From an uncultured Gammaproteobacteria bacterium (lineage in GTDB: Bacteria; Pseudomonadota; Gammaproteobacteria; Pseudomonadales; Pseudohongiellaceae), in the NCBI GenBank assembly GCA_913061515.1, contig CAJXSF010000018.1, positions 1-52,877 of the forward strand: 52,877 bases of DNA. The letters run 5' to 3'. The notes under the pieces were generated by a model. That model had not been told where the DNA came from and ran no database searches. It saw only the letters and a program-made list of their open reading frames with translations. How positions within the stretch are numbered: the stretch's first letter is position 1; every line of letters starts with the position of its first letter. The position numbers were made by a program, and so were the translations under genes. Shown one piece after another: positions 18,798 through 29,471 of this stretch.

Positions 18798-18866
18798 ACG
18801 ATCGAAGAAATGGCGATGCCGTCAAAGTCTTCTATTGGTTTTAAAAAATCGAATTGGAAATGAATA

Positions 18867-20075
18867 ATGTCAGTGCGTGATCGTTGGCTACTCCCTGAAG
18901 GAGTAGAGGAAATACTGCCGGAGGAGGCGTTTCGACTTGAAACCCTTCGCCGTCAAATTCTCGATCTCTACTCGAGCTGGGGGTACGATTTAGTCATCCC
19001 TCCTCTCATTGAGTATCTCGACTCATTACTGGTGGGATCGTCACACGATCTGGATCTGCATACCTTCAAAATTACAGACCAACTCACTGGGCGTATGATG
19101 GGCTTGCGTGCGGACATCACGCCACAGGTTGCGCGCATTGATGCGCACTGTCTTGCGCAAAGAGGGCAAGACAGTGCGCATTTGCCCGTTCGCCTATGTT
19201 ATTCCGACACGGTGGCACATACTCGGCCTAGGGGCTTGTTAGCCTCGCGAATTCCTATTCGCATTGGCGCTGAATTCTTTGGCCACAAAGGTGTAGGTTG
19301 CGATGTCGAACTTATTTGTTTGATGCATGACACTGTGCGTTTGGCTGAAATAAATGAGATTCACATTGTCTTGGGGCATGTGGGAATATTTCGAAGTTTA
19401 GTTAATGAGTCAGCGCTTTCCGCAGAGGTTGAAACCGACCTATTCGACGCCTTGCAACGCAAAGCCTACGATGAAATTGACCTGCTACTTGAACAGCATG
19501 TTGCAGATCAAGCGATTCGTAAAATGATATTCGAACTGGCACGCCTCAGTGGTGATGAATCAGTATTGGACGCGGCTTTACAAACGTTCAAGGACGCACC
19601 GGAAAGTGTGAGACAAGAATTGCAAGAACTCGCCTCGATTGCCGAGGGTGTGAAACAGCGCTTGCCGAATGTGTCGCTTGGCTATGATCTTTGTGAGCTG
19701 CGTGGCTACGAGTATCACACAGGCATTGTCTTTGCAGCCTATACGCCGGTCTATGGTCGTGCCATCGCTCAAGGTGGTCGCTTCGATGATATCGGAGATG
19801 TGTTTGGACGCGCGCGCCCTGCTTCGGGTTTCGATGCAGACCTGAAGGTCTTAGCACAGTTAAGTAAGGCGGTGTTTGTTCGTCCAATGGCTATCTGTGC
19901 ACCTTTTGATGCGGATGAGCAATTACAGCAATTAATTAATCAATTGCGAGCTGATGGTGAGCGCGTGATTGTAGAGCTCGCCACAGGGGGGAGCGACGAC
20001 GCACAGCGTCTGGGATGTGATCGAAAGATCGTGCGAGAAGGCCAGCAATGGCAGGTGAAATCGCTTATTGGGTAG
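18867..20075 (+). CDS. hisZ: ATP phosphoribosyltransferase regulatory subunit HisZ
   Basis: 402 aa. It is a HisS paralogue: RWLLPEGVEEILPEEA at the start, MGLRADITPQVARIDAH and ELRGYEYHTGIVFAAY in the core, and GRFDDIGDVFGRARPASGFD near the end, without the anticodon-binding domain. HisZ is needed for the activity and histidine feedback of the short form of HisG, so the genome should carry a short HisG. The hflC-hisZ-purA order is the pseudomonad arrangement. Confidence 0.94.
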   Translation: MSVRDRWLLPEGVEEILPEEAFRLETLRRQILDLYSSWGYDLVIPPLIEYLDSLLVGSSHDLDLHTFKITDQLTGRMMGLRADITPQVARIDAHCLAQRGQDSAHLPVRLCYSDTVAHTRPRGLLASRIPIRIGAEFFGHKGVGCDVELICLMHDTVRLAEINEIHIVLGHVGIFRSLVNESALSAEVETDLFDALQRKAYDEIDLLLEQHVADQAIRKMIFELARLSGDESVLDAALQTFKDAPESVRQELQELASIAEGVKQRLPNVSLGYDLCELRGYEYHTGIVFAAYTPVYGRAIAQGGRFDDIGDVFGRARPASGFDADLKVLAQLSKAVFVRPMAICAPFDADEQLQQLINQLRADGERVIVELATGGSDDAQRLGCDRKIVREGQQWQVKSLIG

Positions 20076-20151
20076 GTGCCGCTAATTAGTCTTTTAGAAG
20101 GGCTATGTTGCTAGTGTGGGCGCAGTTTACGTTGAATACTTTTAATTTTAG

Positions 20152-21456
<1,305 letters not shown>

Positions 21457-21466
21457 CCGCTTGGCT

Positions 21467-21501
21467 GACAACATATGTTCACATTCTGGGCATATGTTGT
21501 C
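21467..21501. repeat. Perfect 11-bp inverted repeat behind purA
   Basis: GACAACATATG and CATATGTTGTC flank a 13-base spacer, beginning 11 bases after the purA stop. No T run follows, so it is a poor intrinsic terminator. Each arm also holds the palindrome CATATG. It may be a 3'-end stabilising hairpin or a protein site for the following gene. Confidence 0.6.
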
Positions 21502-21593
21502 TTGTTCGCATTTTGACCGTTGCGATATTGACTGCTCATTTTTTGAACGCTACCTTGGCGCTAGTGTGACAAAAAAATGGAGCTATCGCGCCA

Positions 21594-21791
21594 ATGAGCG
21601 ACATAAAAATGACAGAAAGTATTCTCTCTGATGATTTGAACTCCCTGAACAGCGATGCCTCTGTTAGCGTAGTCGAAAGCTTAGAAGAAAGTTCTTGGCT
21701 CAATGACGATATCGATACGAAATTGCGGGCGAAGTTAAAAGAGTATGCTCAGGAGTTGCAAGTCGTTAAGGACTCCTTAAAAGAACTCTAA
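21594..21791 (+). CDS. Small acidic protein of unknown function
   Basis: 65 aa, not recognised. It is rich in Ser, Asp, Glu and Leu. The N-terminal half looks disordered and the last ~25 residues (IDTKLRAKLKEYAQELQVVK, then DSLKEL) are predicted helical with a heptad-like pattern, which suggests a small coiled-coil protein. GGAG stands 11 bases before the ATG. It lies between purA and the antiporter gene on the same strand. Coding status is likely but not proven. Confidence 0.5.
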   Translation: MSDIKMTESILSDDLNSLNSDASVSVVESLEESSWLNDDIDTKLRAKLKEYAQELQVVKDSLKEL

Positions 21792-21895
21792 GTTGAGCGA
21801 TTTTCCTCGATAGTTCCCCTTAAGCGAGTGAGAAATTCTCTCTCCTCGCGCTTGCTCTGCTATTCTTTCCTTTTTCAATTCTCTTGAGTATTTCG

Positions 21896-23629
21896 ATGGA
21901 CGTCGGAAGTATTAATAGCTTTTTCTTAATTGGCGCTCTGTTGGTGGGCTTCAGCGTATTGTTTAGTGCGCTGTCTTCTCGTCTGGGAATCCCTATTTTG
22001 GTGATTTTTCTAGGAGTTGGCGTCTTAGCCGGTGAAGATGGAATTGGGGGTATTCAATTTGATGATTACTCTTTGGCCTACTTAGCCAGTAATTTAGCGT
22101 TAGCGATAATCTTGTTGGACGGGGGAATGCGCACCCGCGTGGCGACCTTCCGAGTAGCACTGGGTCCAGCGCTTTCACTGGCTACTGTAGGGGTTGTTTT
22201 GACGACAAGCCTTACCGGTTTGGTTGCTGCATACTTATTTGATCTAGAGCTAATCCAAGGCCTTTTAATAGGGGCTATTGTAGGTTCTACCGATGCCGCT
22301 GCGGTGTTCTCCCTCTTGGGTCAGCGAAGCCTAAATGAACGTGTTGGAGCGACCCTTGAGATCGAGTCCGGCAGTAACGACCCAATGGCAGTTTTTTTAA
22401 CCGTGTCGCTTATTGAGGTGATTGCCTCGGGCAGCGGTGAATTTGGATGGTTCTTCATCGTAAACCTCGTGCAACAATTTGGCGTGGGAATTTGTTTAGG
22501 TTTGGCTGGGGGTTGGCTGTTATTGCAGTTGATTAACCGCAGTACATTAGCCAACGGTTTGTATCCCTTGCTTGCTATCTCAGGTGGGCTGCTGATTTTT
22601 GCCTTGACCAATATGCTAGGAGGTAGTGGCATTCTAGCGATTTACCTCTGTGGGCTACTGTTAGGGAACAAGCCTATTAGAAGTCGGACTTCCATACTGA
22701 GTGTCTTCGATGGATTGGCTTGGTTAAGCCAAATAGGGATGTTCCTTGTGTTGGGCTTATTGCTTTCCCCGAATGAGTTAACCGGCATTATCGTTCCTGG
22801 CTTGTTATTAGCCCTGTGGATGATCGTTTTTGCCAGACCGATTGCAGTTTGGTTGGCGCTGCTACCTTTTAGCCGATTCAAGAACAAAGAGCGCTGGTTC
22901 ATCTCGTGGGTAGGTTTGCGTGGTGCTGTCCCTATTATTCTTGCGGTCTATCCAATAATGGCAGGCTTGCCGAGCGCTCAGCTGTACTTCAATTTGGCGT
23001 TCTTTGTCGTACTAGTGTCACTGCTAGTGCAAGGCAGTTCGCTGCCTTTGGCAACAAGATTAGCTAAGGTGGAAGTGCCCTCGCAACCCTCCCCCATTGC
23101 GCGCTCGGGCTTAGAAATTCACCCCACGAGCGAATGGGAGTTATTCGTGTATCGTTTAGGCGCGGAAAAGTGGTGCATCAATACGGAGCTGCGCCGACTT
23201 CATATGCCCGAAGGTACACGCGTTGCAGCGCTATTTCGCGGCAATGAGTTATACCATCCAAAAGGTAGTACGAAGCTCATGGCTGAGGATATTTTATGTA
23301 TTGTCGGGCACGAATATGATCTACCCGCATTAGGCAAATTGTTTAGCCAAGCGCCTAGCTCAAGTATCGATACATGGTTTTTTGGTGATTTTATATTGGA
23401 TGCCAACGCGCAACTAAGAGATCTTGCTCCGGTGTATGGTTTTACCTTGGCTGACGATGATGGGCAGACAAGTATTGGTGAATTCTTTCGCGCCAAAATG
23501 GGCGGGAAACCCGTGGTTGGTGACCAAATGCTATGGCAGGGGTTTGTATGGACAGTGGCTGAGATAGATCAAGGTCGGGTTGCAAAGATCGGTTTAAAAT
23601 TAGCGCAATCTGAGGACGATCAGAGCTAA
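21896..23629 (+). CDS. nhaP2: K+/H+ antiporter of the CvrA/NhaP2 type (CPA1 family)
   Basis: 577 aa from ATG 21896, which matches the start of the E. coli CvrA family; a TTG at 21884 would add four residues. About 12 membrane segments carry the CPA1 signatures [52 protein letters not shown] and [13 protein letters not shown] (the ion-binding Asp region). The cytoplasmic tail (~390-577) includes a TrkA_C/RCK_C-type domain ([20 protein letters not shown], then [17 protein letters not shown]). It exchanges potassium for protons and supports growth at low osmolarity. No clear ribosome binding site is seen. Confidence 0.92.
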   Translation: MDVGSINSFFLIGALLVGFSVLFSALSSRLGIPILVIFLGVGVLAGEDGIGGIQFDDYSLAYLASNLALAIILLDGGMRTRVATFRVALGPALSLATVGVVLTTSLTGLVAAYLFDLELIQGLLIGAIVGSTDAAAVFSLLGQRSLNERVGATLEIESGSNDPMAVFLTVSLIEVIASGSGEFGWFFIVNLVQQFGVGICLGLAGGWLLLQLINRSTLANGLYPLLAISGGLLIFALTNMLGGSGILAIYLCGLLLGNKPIRSRTSILSVFDGLAWLSQIGMFLVLGLLLSPNELTGIIVPGLLLALWMIVFARPIAVWLALLPFSRFKNKERWFISWVGLRGAVPIILAVYPIMAGLPSAQLYFNLAFFVVLVSLLVQGSSLPLATRLAKVEVPSQPSPIARSGLEIHPTSEWELFVYRLGAEKWCINTELRRLHMPEGTRVAALFRGNELYHPKGSTKLMAEDILCIVGHEYDLPALGKLFSQAPSSSIDTWFFGDFILDANAQLRDLAPVYGFTLADDDGQTSIGEFFRAKMGGKPVVGDQMLWQGFVWTVAEIDQGRVAKIGLKLAQSEDDQS

Positions 23630-23755
23630 TGTCACATATTGCCAAACCTTTCCAAGGGAGAAGGATAGACTTCCACAACAAGGGCTTTTATTCTTGATAC
23701 CACTAAAATAAGTGGAAAAACCACAGGCCGTTACAGACGCTGCGCGGGGGCAATA

Positions 23756-24886
23756 ATGGAAAAAACACTACACGGTATGCTTCTCGGATTCACGCTCACA
23801 AGCTTGATGGCACCCGCCTCACTTTATGCACAAACAGGAAATAATTTGATCGATACAAGGTTTCCTGAGTTGAGTCGCTACCTCAATGCCTCCGAGGTTC
23901 TACAAGCAGCTGTTTTTGATGAAATTGTAGCTAGTAACAATTCTAATGACTCGATGATCGGAAAAGTATTGTTGCGTGATTCCCTATTAGAGCTCTCGGA
24001 AGCAGAAACCTCGCACTACCACACAGCATCAGATCATTTGGCAATGCTTGGTCCATTTCGTGTGTTTGAGAGTCGTGCAACACCAGGATTGCAAGCGATG
24101 GTGCGGCGTGAATACTCGGTAGAAGAAACTGAGTCTGTACTTGAGGCTAATGGCAGTATCCCTCCCATCGCTGTTTCCGTGCTAAAGCGTGGTCGCGACT
24201 TTGGCAATAAGCTATTAGAAATTTACCTTGACGATACTCTCTACGATAAACATTCGGCCGTGGATGCGGCCTTGGAAGAATACTTAGACGATGATGCACT
24301 GTCTGTGCCCGCTTCACCTAAATCGTCTGCGTTACTATCCGAGCACGAATATGCCTATGCTTTTCGTGTTGGGTTTCCTCAATTGAGTGGTTTAACTTGG
24401 GCGTCGCAATGGTTGCAATTGGCAACATTAGAGATTGCCATGATTGCTGAGAACGAAAATGAACTGGAAGCATCGATCAATAATGTGACTGCTTTGTATG
24501 AAGAGAAGATTGCGCCAGCGCACGGAGGCTTGATGTCTCTACCAACCGATATTCCGACCATGCCTGTGATTGCACCAAATCTATACGGCTTTCATCCAGG
24601 TGCCGCTTATGTGCTCGACAATATCGCGGCATTGAAGGTCGTTATCGGCGATATCTTAGTGCACCCTGATGTGCCAGATAGTGCCGCGAGCATTGCAAGT
24701 ATGGTGAAAAGATTTACCAATAAGGAAGTAGAGCTTGAAGATGAAACAGACTACCTGCTCTTTGTGCTGAGAGGTGGAATATTCAATCAAGGCGGGCCAG
24801 CACTAGGAGGAATGGGATTGACTGAGCGAAATCGCTCAAGGGCGGCCTCGAATCTCCAACATGTTAGCAATTATCCAATGCGCTAA
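23756..24886 (+). CDS. Secreted protein of unknown function next to the redoxin/heme/copper-fold protein
   Basis: 376 aa with a signal peptide (cleavage near SLYAQT). I do not recognise the family. The mature part is acidic and mostly helical by appearance, with no Cys-based metal motif; landmarks are DTRFPELSRYLNASEVLQA, an Asp/Glu-rich stretch (DAALEEYLDDDA) and a Gly-rich end (GGIFNQGGPALGGMGLTE). GGGGG stands 6 bases before the ATG. The next gene starts 49 bases downstream on the same strand, so the two probably form one transcript and act together in the periplasm. Confidence 0.75.
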   Translation: MEKTLHGMLLGFTLTSLMAPASLYAQTGNNLIDTRFPELSRYLNASEVLQAAVFDEIVASNNSNDSMIGKVLLRDSLLELSEAETSHYHTASDHLAMLGPFRVFESRATPGLQAMVRREYSVEETESVLEANGSIPPIAVSVLKRGRDFGNKLLEIYLDDTLYDKHSAVDAALEEYLDDDALSVPASPKSSALLSEHEYAYAFRVGFPQLSGLTWASQWLQLATLEIAMIAENENELEASINNVTALYEEKIAPAHGGLMSLPTDIPTMPVIAPNLYGFHPGAAYVLDNIAALKVVIGDILVHPDVPDSAASIASMVKRFTNKEVELEDETDYLLFVLRGGIFNQGGPALGGMGLTERNRSRAASNLQHVSNYPMR

Positions 24887-24935
24887 GCCCAAGCTAAAAA
24901 AACGATCAAGTGAATCAAAAGAGGTATTACTTACT

Positions 24936-26627
24936 ATGACAAGAGCATCCATTTTAAGCCTTGGTGTTTGTATCGCACTGGCAACTGGGAGTGCTCATGC
25001 GGCACTGGATCGCACGGGTGATTTCGCAATGTTAGATAATGAGGGCGGCTTTCATCAATTGAGTCGCTATCAACACAGAAAAGCCGTTGTATTAATGTCC
25101 TACTCGAAAAGCTGCTCGAATATGGACAACATGCTGTCTAGCTATACAGCCTTGAAATCTCAATACGCAGAGCAAGGTATTGAGTTTCTTCTTATTGATT
25201 CGCAAGATTCCACTAGAGAGGCCTTGAACAATCTCGACTTAGATATTCCAGTTTTGCAGGACAACGGGCAGCTCGTGTCAGAGATGCTAGGATTTGAAAG
25301 TGTGGGTGATGTAAGGGTGCTAAACCCCGATCGTCTTTCTGTCTATTATACCGGCGAGGTTGGTGCTGAATTAGAGCAGACTTTGGCTTCGATATCCGAC
25401 GAACCAATTCGCAATACAGTGAATGCCCAAAGCAACAATTCTTGTGCTATTGAATACCCAGCCAAAGCGCTTTACTCAGCAAATGTGCCTAGTTACTCCG
25501 AAGATATTGCCCCAATGATTTTGGACAATTGTGCTACCTGCCACAGGGAGTTTGGAGTAGGGCCATTTGCAATCGATAGCTATTTGTCGCTGCTCGGCTG
25601 GTCTCCTATGATTAAAGAGGTGTTGCTGAATAAGCGCATGCCGCCCTCACAAATTGACCCAGATATAGGGCATTCATCCTCGGCCCGTTATATCGAGACT
25701 GAAAATATACAGAAGCTGGTGCAGTGGCTCAATGCAGGGGCTCCGCGCGGAGAGGGGCCTGATCCTCTTGCCGATTATGTGCACGTCGAGAACAAAGAAT
25801 GGCTTCTAGGTGAACCTGATTTTATCGTAGAAGCGCCCGCTCAGGAGATCCCGGCGACCGGCGTCTTGGACTATGTATACGCTGATGTCGAACTGCCATT
25901 CGATGAAGACAAATGGGTAATTGGTATGCAGTACCAACCTGAAGCGACTAGTGCACTGCATCATCTTATGGCTTTTGTAACACCAGCAGAAAGTGACTTT
26001 TGGGGCCAAGAGCGTACTGCCTCGACCTCAACCCGCCGTTTTCTCGATGGCTATTCGCCTGGCGAAACAAGGGCCGCAAAATTCCCTGAGGGCACAGCAG
26101 TTCTTATTCCGAAAGGGTCAAAGATATCGATGCAATTCCACTATGTTGGTATTGGGGCTGAGCTTGTCGATCAAACGAAGATCGGTTTGTATTTTGCAGA
26201 CCCTACTGAAGTCGGTGAATTAAAAGAGCGGTTGGTGCAGGCAGTTTCGGCGCAAGTGACCATTCCTCCATTTGCATACCACTTGCCAGCCCAGGCTAGT
26301 TATAAATTCGAAGAGGCTGTCGTTATTTCCGGGGTGCGAGCGAAAATGAATGCGCGCGGCAAGCAGATGAAGTTTAGTGTGGAACATCCAAATGGTCATG
26401 TGCAGGATATTCTAAGCGTGCCAGCCTATAATTATGGATGGCAGCCCCATTACGTGCTTGATGAGCCTGTGACGATTCCGGCGGGCAGTACGGTGCATGT
26501 GACTGGTGCTTTTGACAACTCTGTGTCTAATCCTTTTAATCCTGATCCTAGCTCCGAAGTGACGTCGGGCTTTGAGAGTTGGGAGGAAATATTCACCGGA
26601 TACTTTACGTTCCATAAAGCGAAATAG
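24936..26627 (+). CDS. Secreted redoxin-cytochrome c-copper type II monooxygenase-like fusion, CuM site lost
   Basis: 563 aa from ATG 24936, chosen because a signal peptide (cleavage near SAHAAL) follows; an upstream in-frame start adds 25 non-signal residues. Domain order: thioredoxin/AhpC-like (~25-150, one Cys at 60), a c-type heme motif CATCH (199-203) and a PHM-like region (~290-563). In that region the CuH-type ligands remain (HH 342-343 and His402 in FHY), but the HxH of CuM is Lys470-Met-Asn472 (KMNARGK) and the usual DEM methionine is Ile552 (EEIFTG). All three CuM ligands are therefore missing, so monooxygenase chemistry is unlikely. It is related to the convergent gene product at 26719-28101. 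Confidence 0.82.
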   Translation: MTRASILSLGVCIALATGSAHAALDRTGDFAMLDNEGGFHQLSRYQHRKAVVLMSYSKSCSNMDNMLSSYTALKSQYAEQGIEFLLIDSQDSTREALNNLDLDIPVLQDNGQLVSEMLGFESVGDVRVLNPDRLSVYYTGEVGAELEQTLASISDEPIRNTVNAQSNNSCAIEYPAKALYSANVPSYSEDIAPMILDNCATCHREFGVGPFAIDSYLSLLGWSPMIKEVLLNKRMPPSQIDPDIGHSSSARYIETENIQKLVQWLNAGAPRGEGPDPLADYVHVENKEWLLGEPDFIVEAPAQEIPATGVLDYVYADVELPFDEDKWVIGMQYQPEATSALHHLMAFVTPAESDFWGQERTASTSTRRFLDGYSPGETRAAKFPEGTAVLIPKGSKISMQFHYVGIGAELVDQTKIGLYFADPTEVGELKERLVQAVSAQVTIPPFAYHLPAQASYKFEEAVVISGVRAKMNARGKQMKFSVEHPNGHVQDILSVPAYNYGWQPHYVLDEPVTIPAGSTVHVTGAFDNSVSNPFNPDPSSEVTSGFESWEEIFTGYFTFHKAK

Positions 26628-26648
26628 TAATAGCTTTGCATGGTCAAT

Positions 26649-26683
26649 AAAAAAGGCTTAAGAGAAACTCTTAAGCCTTTTTT
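26649..26683. terminator. Bidirectional intrinsic terminator between the two heme/copper-fold genes
   Basis: GGCTTAAGAG / CTCTTAAGCC, a perfect 10-bp stem with an AAA loop, flanked by six A on the left and six T on the right, so it can end transcription from both converging genes. Confidence 0.93.
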
Positions 26684-26718
26684 GTGTAGGGCAAGAGGTC
26701 TGCCCTCTACCGTGTTAT

Positions 26719-28101
26719 TTACTCAGCAGCAACAGAACGTTGCTTCGCCTCTTCACGTTGGGCTAGGATTTCTTGGTAGCCTTCATCGTCAAGGTGAGTC
26801 ACAGCGATCCAAGCGTGAGTCATTTCGTCAGCGGTACGGCTGCCTGCGACTACCCAGAAGTCTGGGTCAGGGTTGTTGGGATTATTGGCCGTATTGTCAT
26901 ACCACTGTTTGATGACGAGTACGCCTCCAGTTGGTACGAGCGGTGCAACATCCTCCTCAAACAAATGGCTGTGATGCCATGTGGCGCTCCAGTTTGAGAT
27001 CTGGCTGATCTGCTCTGTCCGGCCTGTCGCTGGGTAGTAAATCTCCAGTGAGGCCGCGCGCATTCGCAAATGACCATGGGGCTGAAAGCTATCGATACGC
27101 ACAGGGTGATCAAATGAGTGGAAGCCCTGAGTCATCGCTGTGCCATGAGGTGGGATGACCAATTCGCCATGATCGAGTCTGTATAGCTTCAAGTCCTGCT
27201 TGAAGCGGGCTTGTTCTGCATAACCTTCTGGGTGCAGCCAAATGCCAATTTCGACGACGTTGTCCTCGATCACAGTGCCAGGAGCTGTCGCGCCTACACC
27301 GCCAGGGAATAGATGGATGTCCCAACGAACGCGTGAATTAGCGGGTAATACACGACAGACGCCATCAGGCATGATTTCGCCCCACTTGCCCATTGCGTAT
27401 TCAGTTAGTTGGCCGTAATCCTCGTACTCACCGTCAGCATTCATCACTTCAAGGTCAGAGTTTGCATGGTGAACAACCGCTTTGGCGTTGCCAGCTGGTT
27501 TCACTTGGATTGCCTTAATGCAACGGTCTTGAGTTAGCCCAGTTTGCACATATGGGCGATGCCACATATCGTTGCCAAGCGCTGGTACATCGATAGGTGC
27601 TGAATCTAGCACCACCGTTGGCTCGCCAAATTGCGCGGCAAAATTCCATTCATCTGGATTAGGAAGGTCTGCCACAGGATGGCTGCGATCGCCCCAGTCA
27701 CCTTCAGGAGCGCCTTGTGCAACCCAGTTAGTGATAGTCGCTATCTCTTCGTCTGATAAGCGCCAGTCGCCTTGTAGGTCTTGAATGCCAATATGTTGGT
27801 CATAGGCATAAGGGGGCATTTCACGACTCGCCACGCGCATACCGATAAGCGGTGCCCATGGACGAATCTGGTTGTAGTTCGTTAACTGCATAGGACCGAT
27901 GCCGCCTTCACGGTGACATACAACACAATTATCTGTAATGATTTCTGCTACGTGATCAGCGTATGTCACTGCACCCGAGTCGATTGACAGGGTAGACGAT
28001 TGCGCTTGGGCTTGCGCCGTAAATCCAAACACTGTCAGGACTGCAAAGCCTAAGGCGGCCTTCCCTGAGCGTTGATTGTTCCAACACTGCTTGATTCTCA
28101 T
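26719..28101 (-). CDS. Secreted cytochrome c-copper type II monooxygenase-like protein with intact copper ligands
   Basis: 460 aa from ATG 28101, preceded by GAGGAGAGGATC; the open frame extends 22 codons further but without a signal peptide. The signal peptide ends near AQAQSS. A c-type heme motif CVVCH (59-63) is followed by a PHM-like domain with CuH ligands HH (211-212) and His263, and CuM ligands HGH (342, 344) and the Met of DEM (427). The end of the fold has the family signature YDNTANNPNNPDPD. In this family heme and copper domains are combined for periplasmic redox chemistry on unknown substrates. It shares CHRE-G-GP and MPP motifs with the convergent paralogue at 24936 but lacks its redoxin domain. 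Confidence 0.82.
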   Translation of the reverse strand: MRIKQCWNNQRSGKAALGFAVLTVFGFTAQAQAQSSTLSIDSGAVTYADHVAEIITDNCVVCHREGGIGPMQLTNYNQIRPWAPLIGMRVASREMPPYAYDQHIGIQDLQGDWRLSDEEIATITNWVAQGAPEGDWGDRSHPVADLPNPDEWNFAAQFGEPTVVLDSAPIDVPALGNDMWHRPYVQTGLTQDRCIKAIQVKPAGNAKAVVHHANSDLEVMNADGEYEDYGQLTEYAMGKWGEIMPDGVCRVLPANSRVRWDIHLFPGGVGATAPGTVIEDNVVEIGIWLHPEGYAEQARFKQDLKLYRLDHGELVIPPHGTAMTQGFHSFDHPVRIDSFQPHGHLRMRAASLEIYYPATGRTEQISQISNWSATWHHSHLFEEDVAPLVPTGGVLVIKQWYDNTANNPNNPDPDFWVVAGSRTADEMTHAWIAVTHLDDEGYQEILAQREEAKQRSVAAE

Positions 28102-28204
28102 GATCCTCTCCTCGTAAATGGGTGAGCAGTCGCCGCAACATAATTCCTGTCGTGGTCGCTTGTCCACTCTTTGATTGACGTATATGCAACTAATTGTGAC
28201 TCAC

Positions 28205-28231
28205 AAAAAGCCCACGTCTTTGAGGCTTTTT
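28205..28231 (-). terminator. Intrinsic terminator of the 312-aa secreted protein gene
   Basis: AAAAAGCC / GGCTTTTT form an 8-bp stem with an 11-base loop; read on the minus strand the right arm ends in five T. It lies 47 bases behind the gene at 28278, so the heme/copper-fold gene further on probably has its own promoter. Confidence 0.75.
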
Positions 28232-28277
28232 GGTAAGTAATTTGGGCTGTAGTATTGCTCTTCAGCTTAATTATAGA

Positions 28278-29216
28278 TCAAGGGGTTACATTAACCTTTT
28301 GGTACAGATTGGTCCAACAGCATTGGTCGGCCTCGGAGCTATCGGTGGCGTCCCAGTTGTCAATCATTGTGCGGATAATATAATCGCCTGGCTCAGAAAA
28401 TGTGGCGATAACGTTTGCGGAGCCGCGCCCAGGGGTGAGTACTGTTTGTTCTGCTCCAGGAAGGCTTTGACCGCGACGAATCTGAAGCTCTGTTAGTGGC
28501 GCGGGATCTTCTGAGCTAGGGTGTTGTTCGTAACTTACCATTCCAGGACCTTGGTGCTTGTGCCAAGAAATGCGTAGCGGAATTGGTTTTTCATTACGTG
28601 GATCTTTTGGGTCACGTACAGAAGGGTCTTCGGTATGAACGGTTAAAGTGACTGGCACGCCGGCTTTTACTGACAAGGTGTTGGCAGCCATCATTCCCAT
28701 AGGGTTGTTGCCTTGTGGGCCGCCGGGTGTGAATGAAGCAAGCGGCGCTATGGATCCGGCAGGGCGCGGTTTGGTATCGAGTGTGTAGCCGAGCCTTGCT
28801 CTGCGCCCAGGAACTTTTAGCTCTTCATGACCGTCTGTTTTAATATACCACCATACTTCTCCGTCGCGCATAGAGGCAGGTACTGTAACAGTGAATACGC
28901 CTGTGTGCCGTGTAGTCTCAAAGAAAGTGGGCTGCATCCCATCGAACTGTGCTGGCTCAATGCGGTTATTAGTACCTAGGGGTATCGTGATTGGTTCCTG
29001 AGTGTTGCGGTTTAGGTAACCGAAGGAGTAAGAGACCGAGCCATCTTCATTTTCGTAGGCGCCTTCAAATATAGGAACTACTGGGAGCCCGACTGGGGGT
29101 CTTAGGCTAAGAGGGTTGCTTACAGAGGGTTGTGCTTGGGCAGGCATTGAATTTGCTGACAATGCCATTATTGTCCCCAGGGCGAGGCCATACATTGTTT
29201 TACAATGATTCCACAT
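28278..29216 (-). CDS. Secreted protein of unknown function beside the heme/copper-fold gene
   Basis: 312 aa. A signal peptide (cleavage near MPAQAQP) is followed by what looks like beta-sandwich modules: GVFTVTVPASMRDGEVWWYI and VTLTVHTEDPSV resemble Ig-like or cupredoxin-like strands, and the end (PGDYIIRTMIDNWD, then QCCWTNLYQKV) reads as a last strand pair with two adjacent Cys. I do not recognise the family. AGGAGA stands 9 bases before the ATG. It is upstream of the 460-aa heme/copper protein on the same strand, separated by a terminator. The 255-base gap before it is AT-rich near 29381-29400 (ATATTTATTATAATATTT) and may hold its promoter. Confidence 0.7.
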   Translation of the reverse strand: MWNHCKTMYGLALGTIMALSANSMPAQAQPSVSNPLSLRPPVGLPVVPIFEGAYENEDGSVSYSFGYLNRNTQEPITIPLGTNNRIEPAQFDGMQPTFFETTRHTGVFTVTVPASMRDGEVWWYIKTDGHEELKVPGRRARLGYTLDTKPRPAGSIAPLASFTPGGPQGNNPMGMMAANTLSVKAGVPVTLTVHTEDPSVRDPKDPRNEKPIPLRISWHKHQGPGMVSYEQHPSSEDPAPLTELQIRRGQSLPGAEQTVLTPGRGSANVIATFSEPGDYIIRTMIDNWDATDSSEADQCCWTNLYQKVNVTP

Positions 29217-29471
29217 TCAAATTTCTCCTATTTTTATTACTATTTTTTTATAAGGCTAAATTTAGGCGATCAATTGCGGCAGGGCTTGGTGACTCTAGCA
29301 AGCCTGTTTGCTCTATCTGTGATGACTCTCCCTTAATAATGTTACTGCTTCGAAAGACTTCAGAGACTGCTAGACTCTAGCAATATTTATTATAATATTT
29401 CAAATGACTTTGAAGTTGTTTGTCTTCTTTCGCTGATTTACATCAATTCTTGCATGGACATTGCCCGAGTT

